Assembly: GCA_041746975.1 (NCBI GenBank)
Contig: JBGTGB010000004.1
Location: 1 to 64,000, forward strand
Origin: Haliea sp041746975
GTDB taxonomy: Bacteria; Pseudomonadota; Gammaproteobacteria; Pseudomonadales; Halieaceae
DNA length: 64,000 nucleotides
Reading direction: 5' to 3'
Position 1 is the first letter of the stretch. The number at the start of each line of letters is the position of its first letter. The position numbers and the translations under genes are program-made. Below the pieces are notes generated by a model. It saw nothing but the letters and a program-made list of their open reading frames with translations, did no database searches and was not told the DNA's origin. Below, in pieces: positions 44,719-53,020 of the stretch.

Positions 44719-47256
44719 ATGAAGCAAAGCACTGGATGGAAAACCGCTCGCAGGGCCATCGCGGCCGCTGTCGGCATGGCTTTGACGGGCACCGCGGTCG
44801 CACAATCACAGCCCGAGCAGCTGGAAGAAATTGTTGTCTACGGCACCCGCGCCGCGCTGATCAATGCGCTGGAGCGGCAGCGCGCGTCGGACAAGGTGTC
44901 CAGCGTGGTGGACTCCGATGCCATTGGCAACTTCGCGGATATCAACGTCGCGGAATCCCTGCGCCGCGTTCCCGGCGTGATGGTGGAGAATGACCAGGGT
45001 GAAGGCCGCTATATCTCCGTGCGTGGGATGAGCGCCGACCTCAATGCCATGACCATCAACGGCGTCAGCACCGCTTCGCCGGAGAACCGCCGTGGCATCA
45101 TGCTCGATGGCGTCGCTTCGGACATGCTGGATTCAATGACTGTCTACAAGACACTCACCCCCAATCTGGATGCGGACACCATCGGCGGCGCCATCGATCT
45201 GGAGACCATCAGCGCCTTTAAATACGACGGTTTTCACGCCAAGGTGAAGGCCGAGACATCCTGGAACGAACTCACCAAGGACGGTAACAATCCCAAGCTG
45301 GCGCTGGTCGCCACCAATCGTTTCCCGCTGGGCGAAGGCGAGCTGGGAGTGGCGTTGACCCTCAGCGACCAGAGCCGCCGCATTATATCGGAGAACAACG
45401 AAACCGGTGGCTGGTCCGATGTCGCAATCAACGAAGACTACGAAATGCGCTACTACGACCTTGAGCGCGAGCGGCAGGGCATCGTGCTGAACTTCGATTA
45501 TCACGCCGCTGGCGGTAGCAAATACTTCGCCCGCTTCTTCCACAACGAGTACACCGACACCGAAGACCGTACCAAGTGGGAGGTCCGTCGCGCTTTCGAG
45601 GAGGAGCCGGTAATCAACGGCGACATCGCCACCTACCCTTTCCAGCGAGTAGACACTGAATCTCGCCCGCGAGTTGAAGTGCGCACCATCAGTTCAGCCC
45701 AGTTCGGCGGCGAATTCGAGCTCAGCGAGCGCAGCACCCTGAAAGCGGAGATTTTCGGCTCCGAGGCGGAACAGGACGACACGGACAAGTGGAACGTGAT
45801 CTTCCGCAGTGCCCAGCTCGACATCCCGATGACCTACGACAACAGCAACCCTAAGCAGCCGGTGATCAACTTTGCGCCGGAGTTCTACGATCCCGCCAAC
45901 TTCAGACTCCAGGCCTTTGAAGCGGAATACGCATTGACCACGGACCAGGATGTCGGTTTCAAGTTCGACCTGACCTATGACCTGAACGATCGTACCGAGC
46001 TGCAATACGGGCTCAAGTATCGGCAGCGGGAGAAGGAAAACGACTTTGATTTCTGCGGCTACGATCCGGTGAACAGATCGACCCTGGCGGATTACCCCAA
46101 CCAGGAAATCGGCAACTACTTTGGTAACCGCCACGGCCCTGCGCCGACGGTGGCTGGTACCCGCGCCCTGATTCCCACCCTGGGCGACGGCGTGTTCACG
46201 CTTTCGGACGGCACCACCTGCCGCGCTCCGGGCAGTAACTGGGAAATGAGTGGAGACGAAGATGAAGAGTCCATCGCCGCCGACTGGTACACCGACGAGG
46301 ATGTCCTGGCCGGCTACCTGATGGCCACCACCATGACCGATTCCGTGACCTGGATCTACGGTCTGCGCTATGAAGACACCAAGGCCACCTACTCCGGCAA
46401 GCAGTATGACGGTGACGCCTTCGCCGGCCTGGTTTCCTTCGATAACGACTACGATTTCCTGGCGCCCTCGTTGAACGTCAAGATTGACCTCAACGACGAG
46501 CAGGTGCTGCGCCTGGGCGTATTCCGCTCCCTGGTGCGGCCCGGCTTCGGCGAGTCTGCCGCGGGTGCTGAAATCGACCTGGAAGACAACGAGATTTCCG
46601 GCGGCAACCCGTTCCTGGACCCTACTACCGCCTGGAACTTCGATGCCAGCTTCGAGTGGTATACGGGAGACGCCAGCTTCGTCGGCGCCGGCCTGTTCTA
46701 CAAGGATATCGAGGACGCCATCGTCGAGGTCGACGCGGCCGATATTTTCCTTCGTGGCCGTACCTGGGACCGCGGTGAAACCTTCATCAATGCCAGCGAC
46801 AGCAGCATCTGGGGTGCCGAGTTGTCCTACCAGACGGCTCTGGAAAACGGCTTTGTACTGGTCGTGAACTATACTTACGCTGACGGCGAGACGGACCTGC
46901 CGGCGGACTCCGCCTTTGGCGAACGTACCATCCCCTACTTCAAGCAGGCCAAGCAGACCGCCAATGTTTCCTTCGGCTACGACAAGGACGAGTGGGATAT
47001 CCGTTTGGCGACGAACTATCGCGACAAGTACCTGGATGCGATTGGCGGAGACCCCCTGAACGACCGCTACACAAGCGACTTCGTGCAGGTGGACCTGACC
47101 GGCAAGTACTCCATCAATGAGAACCTGACCCTGACCGCCGCAGCGATCAATCTCAATGACCGCCGCGAGTTCTACTACTTTGGCAATGAGCGCCGCCTGT
47201 CACAGTACGACGCGTTTGGTGCCACTTACGAACTCGGTTTGAACTATACCTTCTAG
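44719..47256 (+). CDS. TonB-dependent outer-membrane receptor, probably phosphate-regulated
   Basis: 845 aa, Caulobacter-type receptor. Signal peptide (AIAAAVGMALTGTAVAQ), TonB box-like LEEIVVYGTRAAL, plug with FADINVAESLRRVPGVMVEN and RYISVRGMSADLNAMTING, VYKTLTPNLDADTIGGAIDL, then a barrel ending in YELGLNYTF with terminal Phe, as needed for outer-membrane insertion. GAGGGGATC precedes the ATG at 44719. Upstream is a PhoB-type promoter; downstream lie a terminator and an exported pyrophosphatase gene. The context suggests import of a phosphorus compound; the ligand itself is an inference. Confidence 0.92.
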   Translation: MKQSTGWKTARRAIAAAVGMALTGTAVAQSQPEQLEEIVVYGTRAALINALERQRASDKVSSVVDSDAIGNFADINVAESLRRVPGVMVENDQGEGRYISVRGMSADLNAMTINGVSTASPENRRGIMLDGVASDMLDSMTVYKTLTPNLDADTIGGAIDLETISAFKYDGFHAKVKAETSWNELTKDGNNPKLALVATNRFPLGEGELGVALTLSDQSRRIISENNETGGWSDVAINEDYEMRYYDLERERQGIVLNFDYHAAGGSKYFARFFHNEYTDTEDRTKWEVRRAFEEEPVINGDIATYPFQRVDTESRPRVEVRTISSAQFGGEFELSERSTLKAEIFGSEAEQDDTDKWNVIFRSAQLDIPMTYDNSNPKQPVINFAPEFYDPANFRLQAFEAEYALTTDQDVGFKFDLTYDLNDRTELQYGLKYRQREKENDFDFCGYDPVNRSTLADYPNQEIGNYFGNRHGPAPTVAGTRALIPTLGDGVFTLSDGTTCRAPGSNWEMSGDEDEESIAADWYTDEDVLAGYLMATTMTDSVTWIYGLRYEDTKATYSGKQYDGDAFAGLVSFDNDYDFLAPSLNVKIDLNDEQVLRLGVFRSLVRPGFGESAAGAEIDLEDNEISGGNPFLDPTTAWNFDASFEWYTGDASFVGAGLFYKDIEDAIVEVDAADIFLRGRTWDRGETFINASDSSIWGAELSYQTALENGFVLVVNYTYADGETDLPADSAFGERTIPYFKQAKQTANVSFGYDKDEWDIRLATNYRDKYLDAIGGDPLNDRYTSDFVQVDLTGKYSINENLTLTAAAINLNDRREFYYFGNERRLSQYDAFGATYELGLNYTF

Positions 47257-47289
47257 GGGGGCGCCTAGCCCTTACAAGTTGCGTAGCTT

Positions 47290-47316
47290 GCCCCCGCGAT
47301 GCGGGGGCTTTTTTTT
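47290..47316 (+). terminator. Rho-independent terminator after the receptor gene
   Basis: Stem GCCCCCGC / GCGGGGGC (47290-47297 and 47301-47308), loop GAT, then eight T (47309-47316). It is the clearest intrinsic terminator in the window. The T-tract runs straight into the GGAG ribosome binding site (47317-47320) of the pyrophosphatase gene, so read-through transcripts or a promoter within the receptor gene must supply that message. Confidence 0.9.
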
Positions 47317-47326
47317 GGAGATGATC

Positions 47327-47956
47327 ATGCTCAAACACTTTGCCGTATTGTTGCTCGCTGTTGCCCTGCCCACGCTGGCAGATGTCTCGGCACCGAACAA
47401 CGCAGCCAGACTGATCAGCAATGTGCTGTATTTTCCGCAACCAGACAGCGCTCCTGATGAGGTCTATGCCCTGGTGGAAATCCCCGCCGGAAGCACCACC
47501 AAGTACGAGCTGGATGCCGCCACTGGCCATCTGCTGGTAGACCGGTTCCAGTCCATGCCTGTGGTGTATCCGGCGAACTATGGCACCCTGCCTTCAACCC
47601 TGGCGGGTGACAACGATCCGCTAGATGTCCTGGTCTACACCCGCGAGCCGGTGGTTCCGGGTGCCCTGATTCTGGTGCGGCCGATAGGCATACTGAAAAT
47701 GCTCGACGGCGGTGAACAGGATGACAAGCTGGTCGCGGTACCGGCGAATGCAGTGGACCCGGCCTACGCCGCCGTGCGGGATATCAGCGATCTCCCGGAG
47801 ATTGAATTGCAGCGTCTGCAGGCCTTCTTCACGGTCTACAAGCAGCTTCCCGCGGGCCGCAAGCAGATCGAGCTGCAGGGGGTCGGTGACCGGGCTACCG
47901 CGCTGGAGGTGACCCGGGCGGCGCTGCTGCAGTTTGCGGCTGAGGAAGGGAAGTAG
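47327..47956 (+). CDS. Exported family I inorganic pyrophosphatase
   Basis: 209 aa from ATG 47327, six bases after GGAG; ATG 47321 abuts the GGAG and is unlikely. A signal peptide (HFAVLLLAVALPTLA before DVSAPNN) predicts periplasmic location, unusual because Ppa is normally cytosolic. Catalytic features align with E. coli Ppa: TKYELD, VDRF, VYPANYGTLP, GDNDPLDVLV (metal Asp residues), RPIGILKMLDGGEQDDKL and FFTVYKQL. It splits pyrophosphate to two phosphates. The neighbouring PhoB-type receptor promoter suggests pyrophosphate scavenging. Confidence 0.9.
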   Translation: MLKHFAVLLLAVALPTLADVSAPNNAARLISNVLYFPQPDSAPDEVYALVEIPAGSTTKYELDAATGHLLVDRFQSMPVVYPANYGTLPSTLAGDNDPLDVLVYTREPVVPGALILVRPIGILKMLDGGEQDDKLVAVPANAVDPAYAAVRDISDLPEIELQRLQAFFTVYKQLPAGRKQIELQGVGDRATALEVTRAALLQFAAEEGK

Positions 47957-47977
47957 GCTGTCGGCGCCCGCCGGTTT

Positions 47978-49240
47978 TCAGGCCGGTGGGAGCTCCACCC
48001 AGTGCTGCGGAATGTTCTCTTCAACCAGCTCGTGAATGCTGACGTTGATGATGCGGTGCTCGCTGCCCACTTCCCCGGCAAAGCGTGACTGCTTGCTGCT
48101 GCGGGCTATGACCATGGCATTGGGGTAGCTCCGCCGCAGCCACAGGGCGGTGCGCAGGTTGTCCTCCTCCTGGCCCGTGCCGAGCACGAAAATCAGGTTG
48201 TAGGCGTCTGGCTCGAGGTGGACCTCCTGCCGCAACTGTTGCCAGACGACCGGGTGCGAGATATCCCCCTCGTAGACGTAGCGGCGGTAGTCGCTGGAGA
48301 AGATCATCTGCTCCTCGGCGACCAGCACCCGGCGCATGGCGTCGCGTTCGATGATGGCGACTGTGTCCAGCTCATTCTTGGCATGCTGCTGCAATTCCTC
48401 CAACACCGTCTGGCCGAAACGCCCGAAACCCGCCAGCACCACGATGTCCTTGTCACGCGACTTCTGGAACCGCTGCAGCATATGTCCATGTACCAGGCCA
48501 TAGGCCGCCAGACTGTAGCTGTTGAAGGTCTCGCAGCTTTGCCCCACCCGGGTGCTTTGCATGGAGCGCATGAAGCGCAGGTTGGCGCAGTGCATGACTA
48601 CCCGGGAGCCAATGCCGGGCACGAGGTTCAGGAGCACACTGACGGCTTCGTAGCTGCGCAGGCTGTTGTCTGACAGCAGGACTACCCGGCGTGCGCGCTC
48701 GACCCGGAGCTGGCGCAGGAAGAACTCGTGGGTGACATCCCCCACCGCCAGCAGGGCGCCATACTCCTCGCGCAGCTCGTCGATGACTGGAGCGGGTGGC
48801 TGGGCACGCGAGACCACCACAACCGGCACCTTGGGGTTGTGGTGGCGCAGCACCCGCAGGTAGCTGAGAGTGAGGTCCCCCGCGCCGATCACCACGACGT
48901 GGTTGCGCAGCTTGCGCAACTGGAAGTGCTGGGGGGACAGAGATTTAAGCAGCACCTCGATCAGGGTCCAGGCGGCCAGTACCGGGGAGCCGAAATAGGC
49001 CATCCACAGCAGCACCAGGCCCGGTAAAGGCCCACTCACGGGAGTCCCCAGCTCCACGCCGCCAACCACAAACAGGCTCAGACTGTAGTAGGCCTGGGCA
49101 ACAAGGCCAGCCGTGGCGACATCGGGGCGCTCGCTGACAATGACCCCGGAGGCGAAACCCAGCAGTCCGCTGAGAAAGAACAGGATGGCGCCCAGGAGGC
49201 GCCAGGAGATCCGGGTTTTGCGGCTGGGCGGGCTTGACAT
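47978..49240 (-). CDS. Two-RCK-domain membrane protein, ion-channel-like
   Basis: 420 aa from ATG 49240 (MSSPPSRKTR). Residues 15-100 contain about three hydrophobic segments (LLGAILFFLSGLLGFASGVI, ... ) with SLFVVGGVELG where potassium channels carry TVGYGD. Two NAD-binding RCK/TrkA-N domains follow: NHVVVIGAGDLTLSYLRVL and DIVVLAGFGRFGQTVLEEL. This layout resembles bacterial ligand-gated K+ channels or CASTOR/POLLUX-like proteins. Without the canonical filter, K+ selectivity is doubtful. Confidence 0.8.
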   Translation of the reverse strand: MSSPPSRKTRISWRLLGAILFFLSGLLGFASGVIVSERPDVATAGLVAQAYYSLSLFVVGGVELGTPVSGPLPGLVLLWMAYFGSPVLAAWTLIEVLLKSLSPQHFQLRKLRNHVVVIGAGDLTLSYLRVLRHHNPKVPVVVVSRAQPPAPVIDELREEYGALLAVGDVTHEFFLRQLRVERARRVVLLSDNSLRSYEAVSVLLNLVPGIGSRVVMHCANLRFMRSMQSTRVGQSCETFNSYSLAAYGLVHGHMLQRFQKSRDKDIVVLAGFGRFGQTVLEELQQHAKNELDTVAIIERDAMRRVLVAEEQMIFSSDYRRYVYEGDISHPVVWQQLRQEVHLEPDAYNLIFVLGTGQEEDNLRTALWLRRSYPNAMVIARSSKQSRFAGEVGSEHRIINVSIHELVEENIPQHWVELPPA

Positions 49241-49379
49241 GGGGCAGTGGGCCTCCGGGGCTGGTCCGGGGATAATACGCAAGCGCACCGGGACTGGCCA
49301 TGTTCCTGCGCGTCAAGTCTTGCGTCCGGCGCGGGGTGGTGCAAGTATCCGTCAACATGTGCTGTGGATATTGTCCGTC

Positions 49380-50600
49380 ATGAACCCGCGAAAATTCTCT
49401 GCCCTGATGCTGCTCGCCGCCTGTTCCCCGGCGCTTGCCGACAATGGCTTCCCCGACTGTCTGGCGGCGCTGCAGGACCAGGCCCGCCAGGCACGGGTCG
49501 CAGACTGGATCGTGGACGACATCGTGCCCGGTCTGCAGCAGCAGGCGAGGGTGCTGGAGCTCGATGGCAAGCAGCCGGAGTTTGTGCAGACCTTTGCGCA
49601 GTACCTGAATGCCCGCGTTACCCAGGCGCGGATAGAACAGGGTCGCGTCCTGTACCGCAAGCACCGGGACTTCCTGGGTCAATTGCAGCATCAATACGGC
49701 GTTCCCGGGCACTATCTGGTCGCCTTCTGGGGGTTGGAAACCAATTTTGGCAGCTACCTCGGCGCTACGCCCACCCTCGATTCCCTGGCGACTCTGGCCT
49801 GCGATACCCGCCGCGCGGAGTTTTTCCGCGGCGAATTTGTGTCCGCGCTACAGCTACTGGAGCGGGAGCGCCTGCAGCCGGAGCAGATGCGTGGCTCCTG
49901 GGCCGGTGCCGTGGGACACACGCAGTTCATGCCCAGCAACTACCTGCGCTACGCCGTGGACGGCGACGGTGATGGGCGAATCGACCTCTGGAGCAGCGAG
50001 CTGGATGCGCTGGCCTCCGGCGCCAATTTCCTCAGCCAGCTGGGCTGGGTGCCGGAGTTGCGCTGGGGGCGTGAGGTCCTGCTGCAGTCTGGCTTTCGCT
50101 TTGACCTGGCCGGGGCGGGCAAGCGGCGCTCGCTGCAGGAATGGTCGCAGCTTGGGGTTCGCCGCAGTGACGGCGGGCCGCTGCCGGACTCTGAATTGCA
50201 GGCAGCGATCCTGGTGCCCGCCGGCGCCGGCGGCCCGGCTTTCATGGTCTACGACAATTTCGATGTGATCATGCGCTGGAACCGGTCTGAATCCTACGCA
50301 ATTTCGGTGGGCTATCTGGCGGACCGCATCGCCGGCGCCGGCCCCCTGCTGCGGTCACCGCCCATGGACCAGCGGGCCCTGTCGCGGGATGATGTGGAAG
50401 TGGTGCAGCAGCAGCTGAATCAGCTTGGCTTTGAAGCCGGTGTTGAGGACGGTATCTTCGGCTCCGGCACCCGCGCCGCCCTGAGTGAGTTCCAGCGCAG
50501 CCGCGGTCTGGTGGCGGATGGCTACCCCAGTACGGACAGCATTGAAGGCCTGCAGGAGGCTACAGCCAGGGGTGCCGCGGAAAAGCGTGGGAAGGACTAG
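49380..50600 (+). CDS. Lytic murein transglycosylase B-type with peptidoglycan-binding domain
   Basis: 406 aa from ATG 49380, where the signal peptide begins (FSALMLLAACSPALA). The MltB/SLT-family 3 catalytic region has YLVAFWGLETNFGSYLG (catalytic Glu in LETNFG), then GAVGHTQFMPSNYLRYAVDG and DGDGRIDLWSS. The C-terminal about 65 residues are a peptidoglycan-binding domain (LNQLGFEAGVEDGIFGSGTR). It cleaves glycan strands with 1,6-anhydro product formation in the periplasm. LLAAC in the signal could serve as a lipobox. Confidence 0.92.
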   Translation: MNPRKFSALMLLAACSPALADNGFPDCLAALQDQARQARVADWIVDDIVPGLQQQARVLELDGKQPEFVQTFAQYLNARVTQARIEQGRVLYRKHRDFLGQLQHQYGVPGHYLVAFWGLETNFGSYLGATPTLDSLATLACDTRRAEFFRGEFVSALQLLERERLQPEQMRGSWAGAVGHTQFMPSNYLRYAVDGDGDGRIDLWSSELDALASGANFLSQLGWVPELRWGREVLLQSGFRFDLAGAGKRRSLQEWSQLGVRRSDGGPLPDSELQAAILVPAGAGGPAFMVYDNFDVIMRWNRSESYAISVGYLADRIAGAGPLLRSPPMDQRALSRDDVEVVQQQLNQLGFEAGVEDGIFGSGTRAALSEFQRSRGLVADGYPSTDSIEGLQEATARGAAEKRGKD

Positions 50601-50607
50601 TCTCTGC

Positions 50608-51699
50608 CTAGCGCGGCAGATGCCGGGGCACCATGACCGGGCGCTGCAGCCAGCGCTGGAAGCGGATGTTCACCCTATCCATGTTGTCGGACCACCACTG
50701 GGCGTCCAGCTCGATGGCGGTGGCCAGGCGCGCCGGGGTAGTGGGAAGAATCTCCCGCACCTCTTCCCGCACCAGGGGCATTGAGGACTTGCGCACCGGG
50801 CCATAGGGAATGTGGTTGGCCTGCCCCGCCAGGCTTTCGGTGGAAGTGGCATAGCGGATGAAGTCCAGCGCCTGGGCGGTTTTGCGGCCATTTTTCGGTA
50901 CCCCCCAGACATCGTAGAACCAGACCTGGTGGTCCCAGAGGATGTCCAGCGCCTCACCGCGGGCCACCGCATCGTAGATCCTGCCACTATAGACCGAGCT
51001 CATGGTGACCTGGCCAGTCTCCAGCAGGCGGATGGCCTCCTCGCCGCTGCGCCACCAGTCGATGGAGGGCTTGATGCTGGTGAGGACTGCAAACGCCCGC
51101 TCCAGGCCCGCATCGGTCGACAGGACCTGGTACACGTCTTCCCGCTGCACGCCAGCGGCGATCAGCGCCCACTCCAGGTTGCCCTGGGGGCTGCGCCGGA
51201 GGCCGCGGCGGCCGGGAAAATCCCTGAGGTTGAAGAAATCCGCCAGTTTTTCCGGGGCGCGGTCGATGCGATCGCGGTTGTAGCTGACCACGGTCGAGCC
51301 GACCACATTGCCGACCCCGCAGGGCATCAGGCTGACGCTGATGAAATCCTCCCGGGCCGGGGTGCCATCCGGGGCGGGTGGCAGGCTGTCCGGGTCAATG
51401 GTTTCCAGCAGGCCCTCCTCGCAGGCGCGGATGGCATCAAACAGTTCCAGGTCCACCACATCCCAGCTCACATTCCAGGAGCGTACCTGGCGCCGGATTT
51501 CCTCGATGCCACCGCTGTACTCGACCACGTTGACCCGGCTGCCGGTCAGTTCTTCATAGGGGCGGATGAATCCGAGGATCTGGCTTTTGACATAGGCGCC
51601 ATCCCAGGACACTACATTCAGTGAGTCCTGTGCCAGGGCCGGAAGGGCTATGCCGCAGGCGCAGAGAATGCCAAGTTGGGACAGGGCGCGGGTCAGCAT
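50608..51699 (-). CDS. PotD-like extracellular solute-binding protein
   Basis: 363 aa from ATG 51699. A signal peptide (LGILCACGIALPALA) precedes a family 1-type binding protein of the spermidine/putrescine group: LNVVSWDGAYVKSQILGFIR, VNVVEYSGGIEEIRRQV, WDVVDLELFDAIRACEEG, GNVVGSTVVSYNRD and AQALDFIRYATST. No ABC permease or ATPase gene is nearby. It is the last gene of an operon with a porin and a BCCT carrier, 4 bp after the porin stop. Confidence 0.87.
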   Translation of the reverse strand: MLTRALSQLGILCACGIALPALAQDSLNVVSWDGAYVKSQILGFIRPYEELTGSRVNVVEYSGGIEEIRRQVRSWNVSWDVVDLELFDAIRACEEGLLETIDPDSLPPAPDGTPAREDFISVSLMPCGVGNVVGSTVVSYNRDRIDRAPEKLADFFNLRDFPGRRGLRRSPQGNLEWALIAAGVQREDVYQVLSTDAGLERAFAVLTSIKPSIDWWRSGEEAIRLLETGQVTMSSVYSGRIYDAVARGEALDILWDHQVWFYDVWGVPKNGRKTAQALDFIRYATSTESLAGQANHIPYGPVRKSSMPLVREEVREILPTTPARLATAIELDAQWWSDNMDRVNIRFQRWLQRPVMVPRHLPR

Positions 51700-51703
51700 A
51701 AGG

Positions 51704-53020
51704 TCACCAGTAGAAGCCGATATTGACGTTGAAGCGGCGGCGCCATTCGTCGCTGCCACCGGCGGCCATGGAACCGTCGCCGAAGAAGGCCATGTTCCTG
51801 GCCAGGATGTAGTCGATGTAGGTGAAAAGGGGCCCGCTGCCGATGGCACAACCGAGGGTGTTGATCTCCGAGTCGATAGCCCCGGGCTCGTCCTTGAACA
51901 AGCGGGAGTAGTCGTTGTAGCAGGTAATCTGGTCTATCCAGGTCACCGGTGATTCGAAGTTGTAGGCCAGGTTGGCCACCGCCACATCGGCGTCGCTGGC
52001 GATGTCGTAGCTGCCGCCGAACGCGCCCACGCGCACCGCGGCGCTGTCCACGCCGGCGGGATTGACCGGGTCATAGGCGTAGCGGATACCCTGCACCTGC
52101 AGGTTCCAGCGTCCGCAGCGGCTATCGACGTGGGCCGCGGCAGCCCAGTGGTCGCCGCGGCTGTCGCTGGTGGCATTGTAGACTTCCGACCACTGCCCGG
52201 AGCCGCCCACCTCGGTCTCGCAACTGCTACCCAGGCCAAAGGTGTAGGCGAGACGGGCATTGAACTGGTTGATCTCCTCGTTCTGCTGGTCACCGACCTG
52301 CACCAGATCGAAGGAGTAGCGGTCGAGGTCGCCGGGGCTGTTCAACTCCTCGTTCTTGTAGAAGGCGAGGTAGCTGGTCCAGGGGCCATCCTGGCGCTGG
52401 TAGCGGATGCCCATGTCGTAGTCGTCCGCCAGCCCCAGGTAGTAGGGCACGCCGAACCAGGCGTTGTGGGCTGCGTAGGGCAGCAGGCCGAAGGGAACCT
52501 GGTGGATGCCTACCTGCACCTGGCTGGCGTCTTCGAACTCGTAGCCCAGCCAGCCATGGTGAATCGTGTCCATATAGGAATAGAAGCGGTATTCCGCAGA
52601 CACCAGTATGTTGTCCACTTTGCCGTCCACATTGAGCCGGAACACATCCAGGCCACTTTCGCCGCGCTTGCCCCCGGAGCTGTCGACGAAGTCCCGGTGC
52701 ACGACGTTAAAGCGCAGGGCGCCGCCGATATGGATCTCCGGTTCGGGGGCAACTGCCTCCTCAACGGCGGCCAGGCGCTCGGAGCCGGATACGGCATCGG
52801 TCAGCTCCGGGCTGACTTCTGGCGCGGTCTGCGCCACGCGTTGCTCGCGCAGAGAGGGTGTGGCCTGCTGATCCCTGGCTTCCAGCTCACGCAGTCGCGC
52901 TTCCAGGGCTTCAATACGCTGCAGCAACGCCTCCACGGTAGCCTGCTCGGCCGCCTGCGCAACGCCGCCGGTGAAGCCGATACACAGCGCCGCCGCCAGC
53001 GCCCGGCTCAGGCGATTCAC
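51704..53020 (-). CDS. Outer-membrane porin with N-terminal coiled coil
   Basis: 438 aa from a GTG at 53020 directly following the BCCT stop. Signal peptide (ALAAALCIGFTGGVAQA), coiled coil (VEALLQRIEALEARLRELEA) like phosphate-selective or carbohydrate porins, then a beta-barrel (GLDVFRLNVDGKVDNILV, FEDASQVQVGIHQVPFGLLP) ending in RRFNVNIGFYW with terminal Trp. It would allow outer-membrane passage of the solute used by the operon. Two cysteine pairs (CETEVG, DSRCGRW) could form loop disulfides. Confidence 0.87.
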   Translation of the reverse strand: MNRLSRALAAALCIGFTGGVAQAAEQATVEALLQRIEALEARLRELEARDQQATPSLREQRVAQTAPEVSPELTDAVSGSERLAAVEEAVAPEPEIHIGGALRFNVVHRDFVDSSGGKRGESGLDVFRLNVDGKVDNILVSAEYRFYSYMDTIHHGWLGYEFEDASQVQVGIHQVPFGLLPYAAHNAWFGVPYYLGLADDYDMGIRYQRQDGPWTSYLAFYKNEELNSPGDLDRYSFDLVQVGDQQNEEINQFNARLAYTFGLGSSCETEVGGSGQWSEVYNATSDSRGDHWAAAAHVDSRCGRWNLQVQGIRYAYDPVNPAGVDSAAVRVGAFGGSYDIASDADVAVANLAYNFESPVTWIDQITCYNDYSRLFKDEPGAIDSEINTLGCAIGSGPLFTYIDYILARNMAFFGDGSMAAGGSDEWRRRFNVNIGFYW

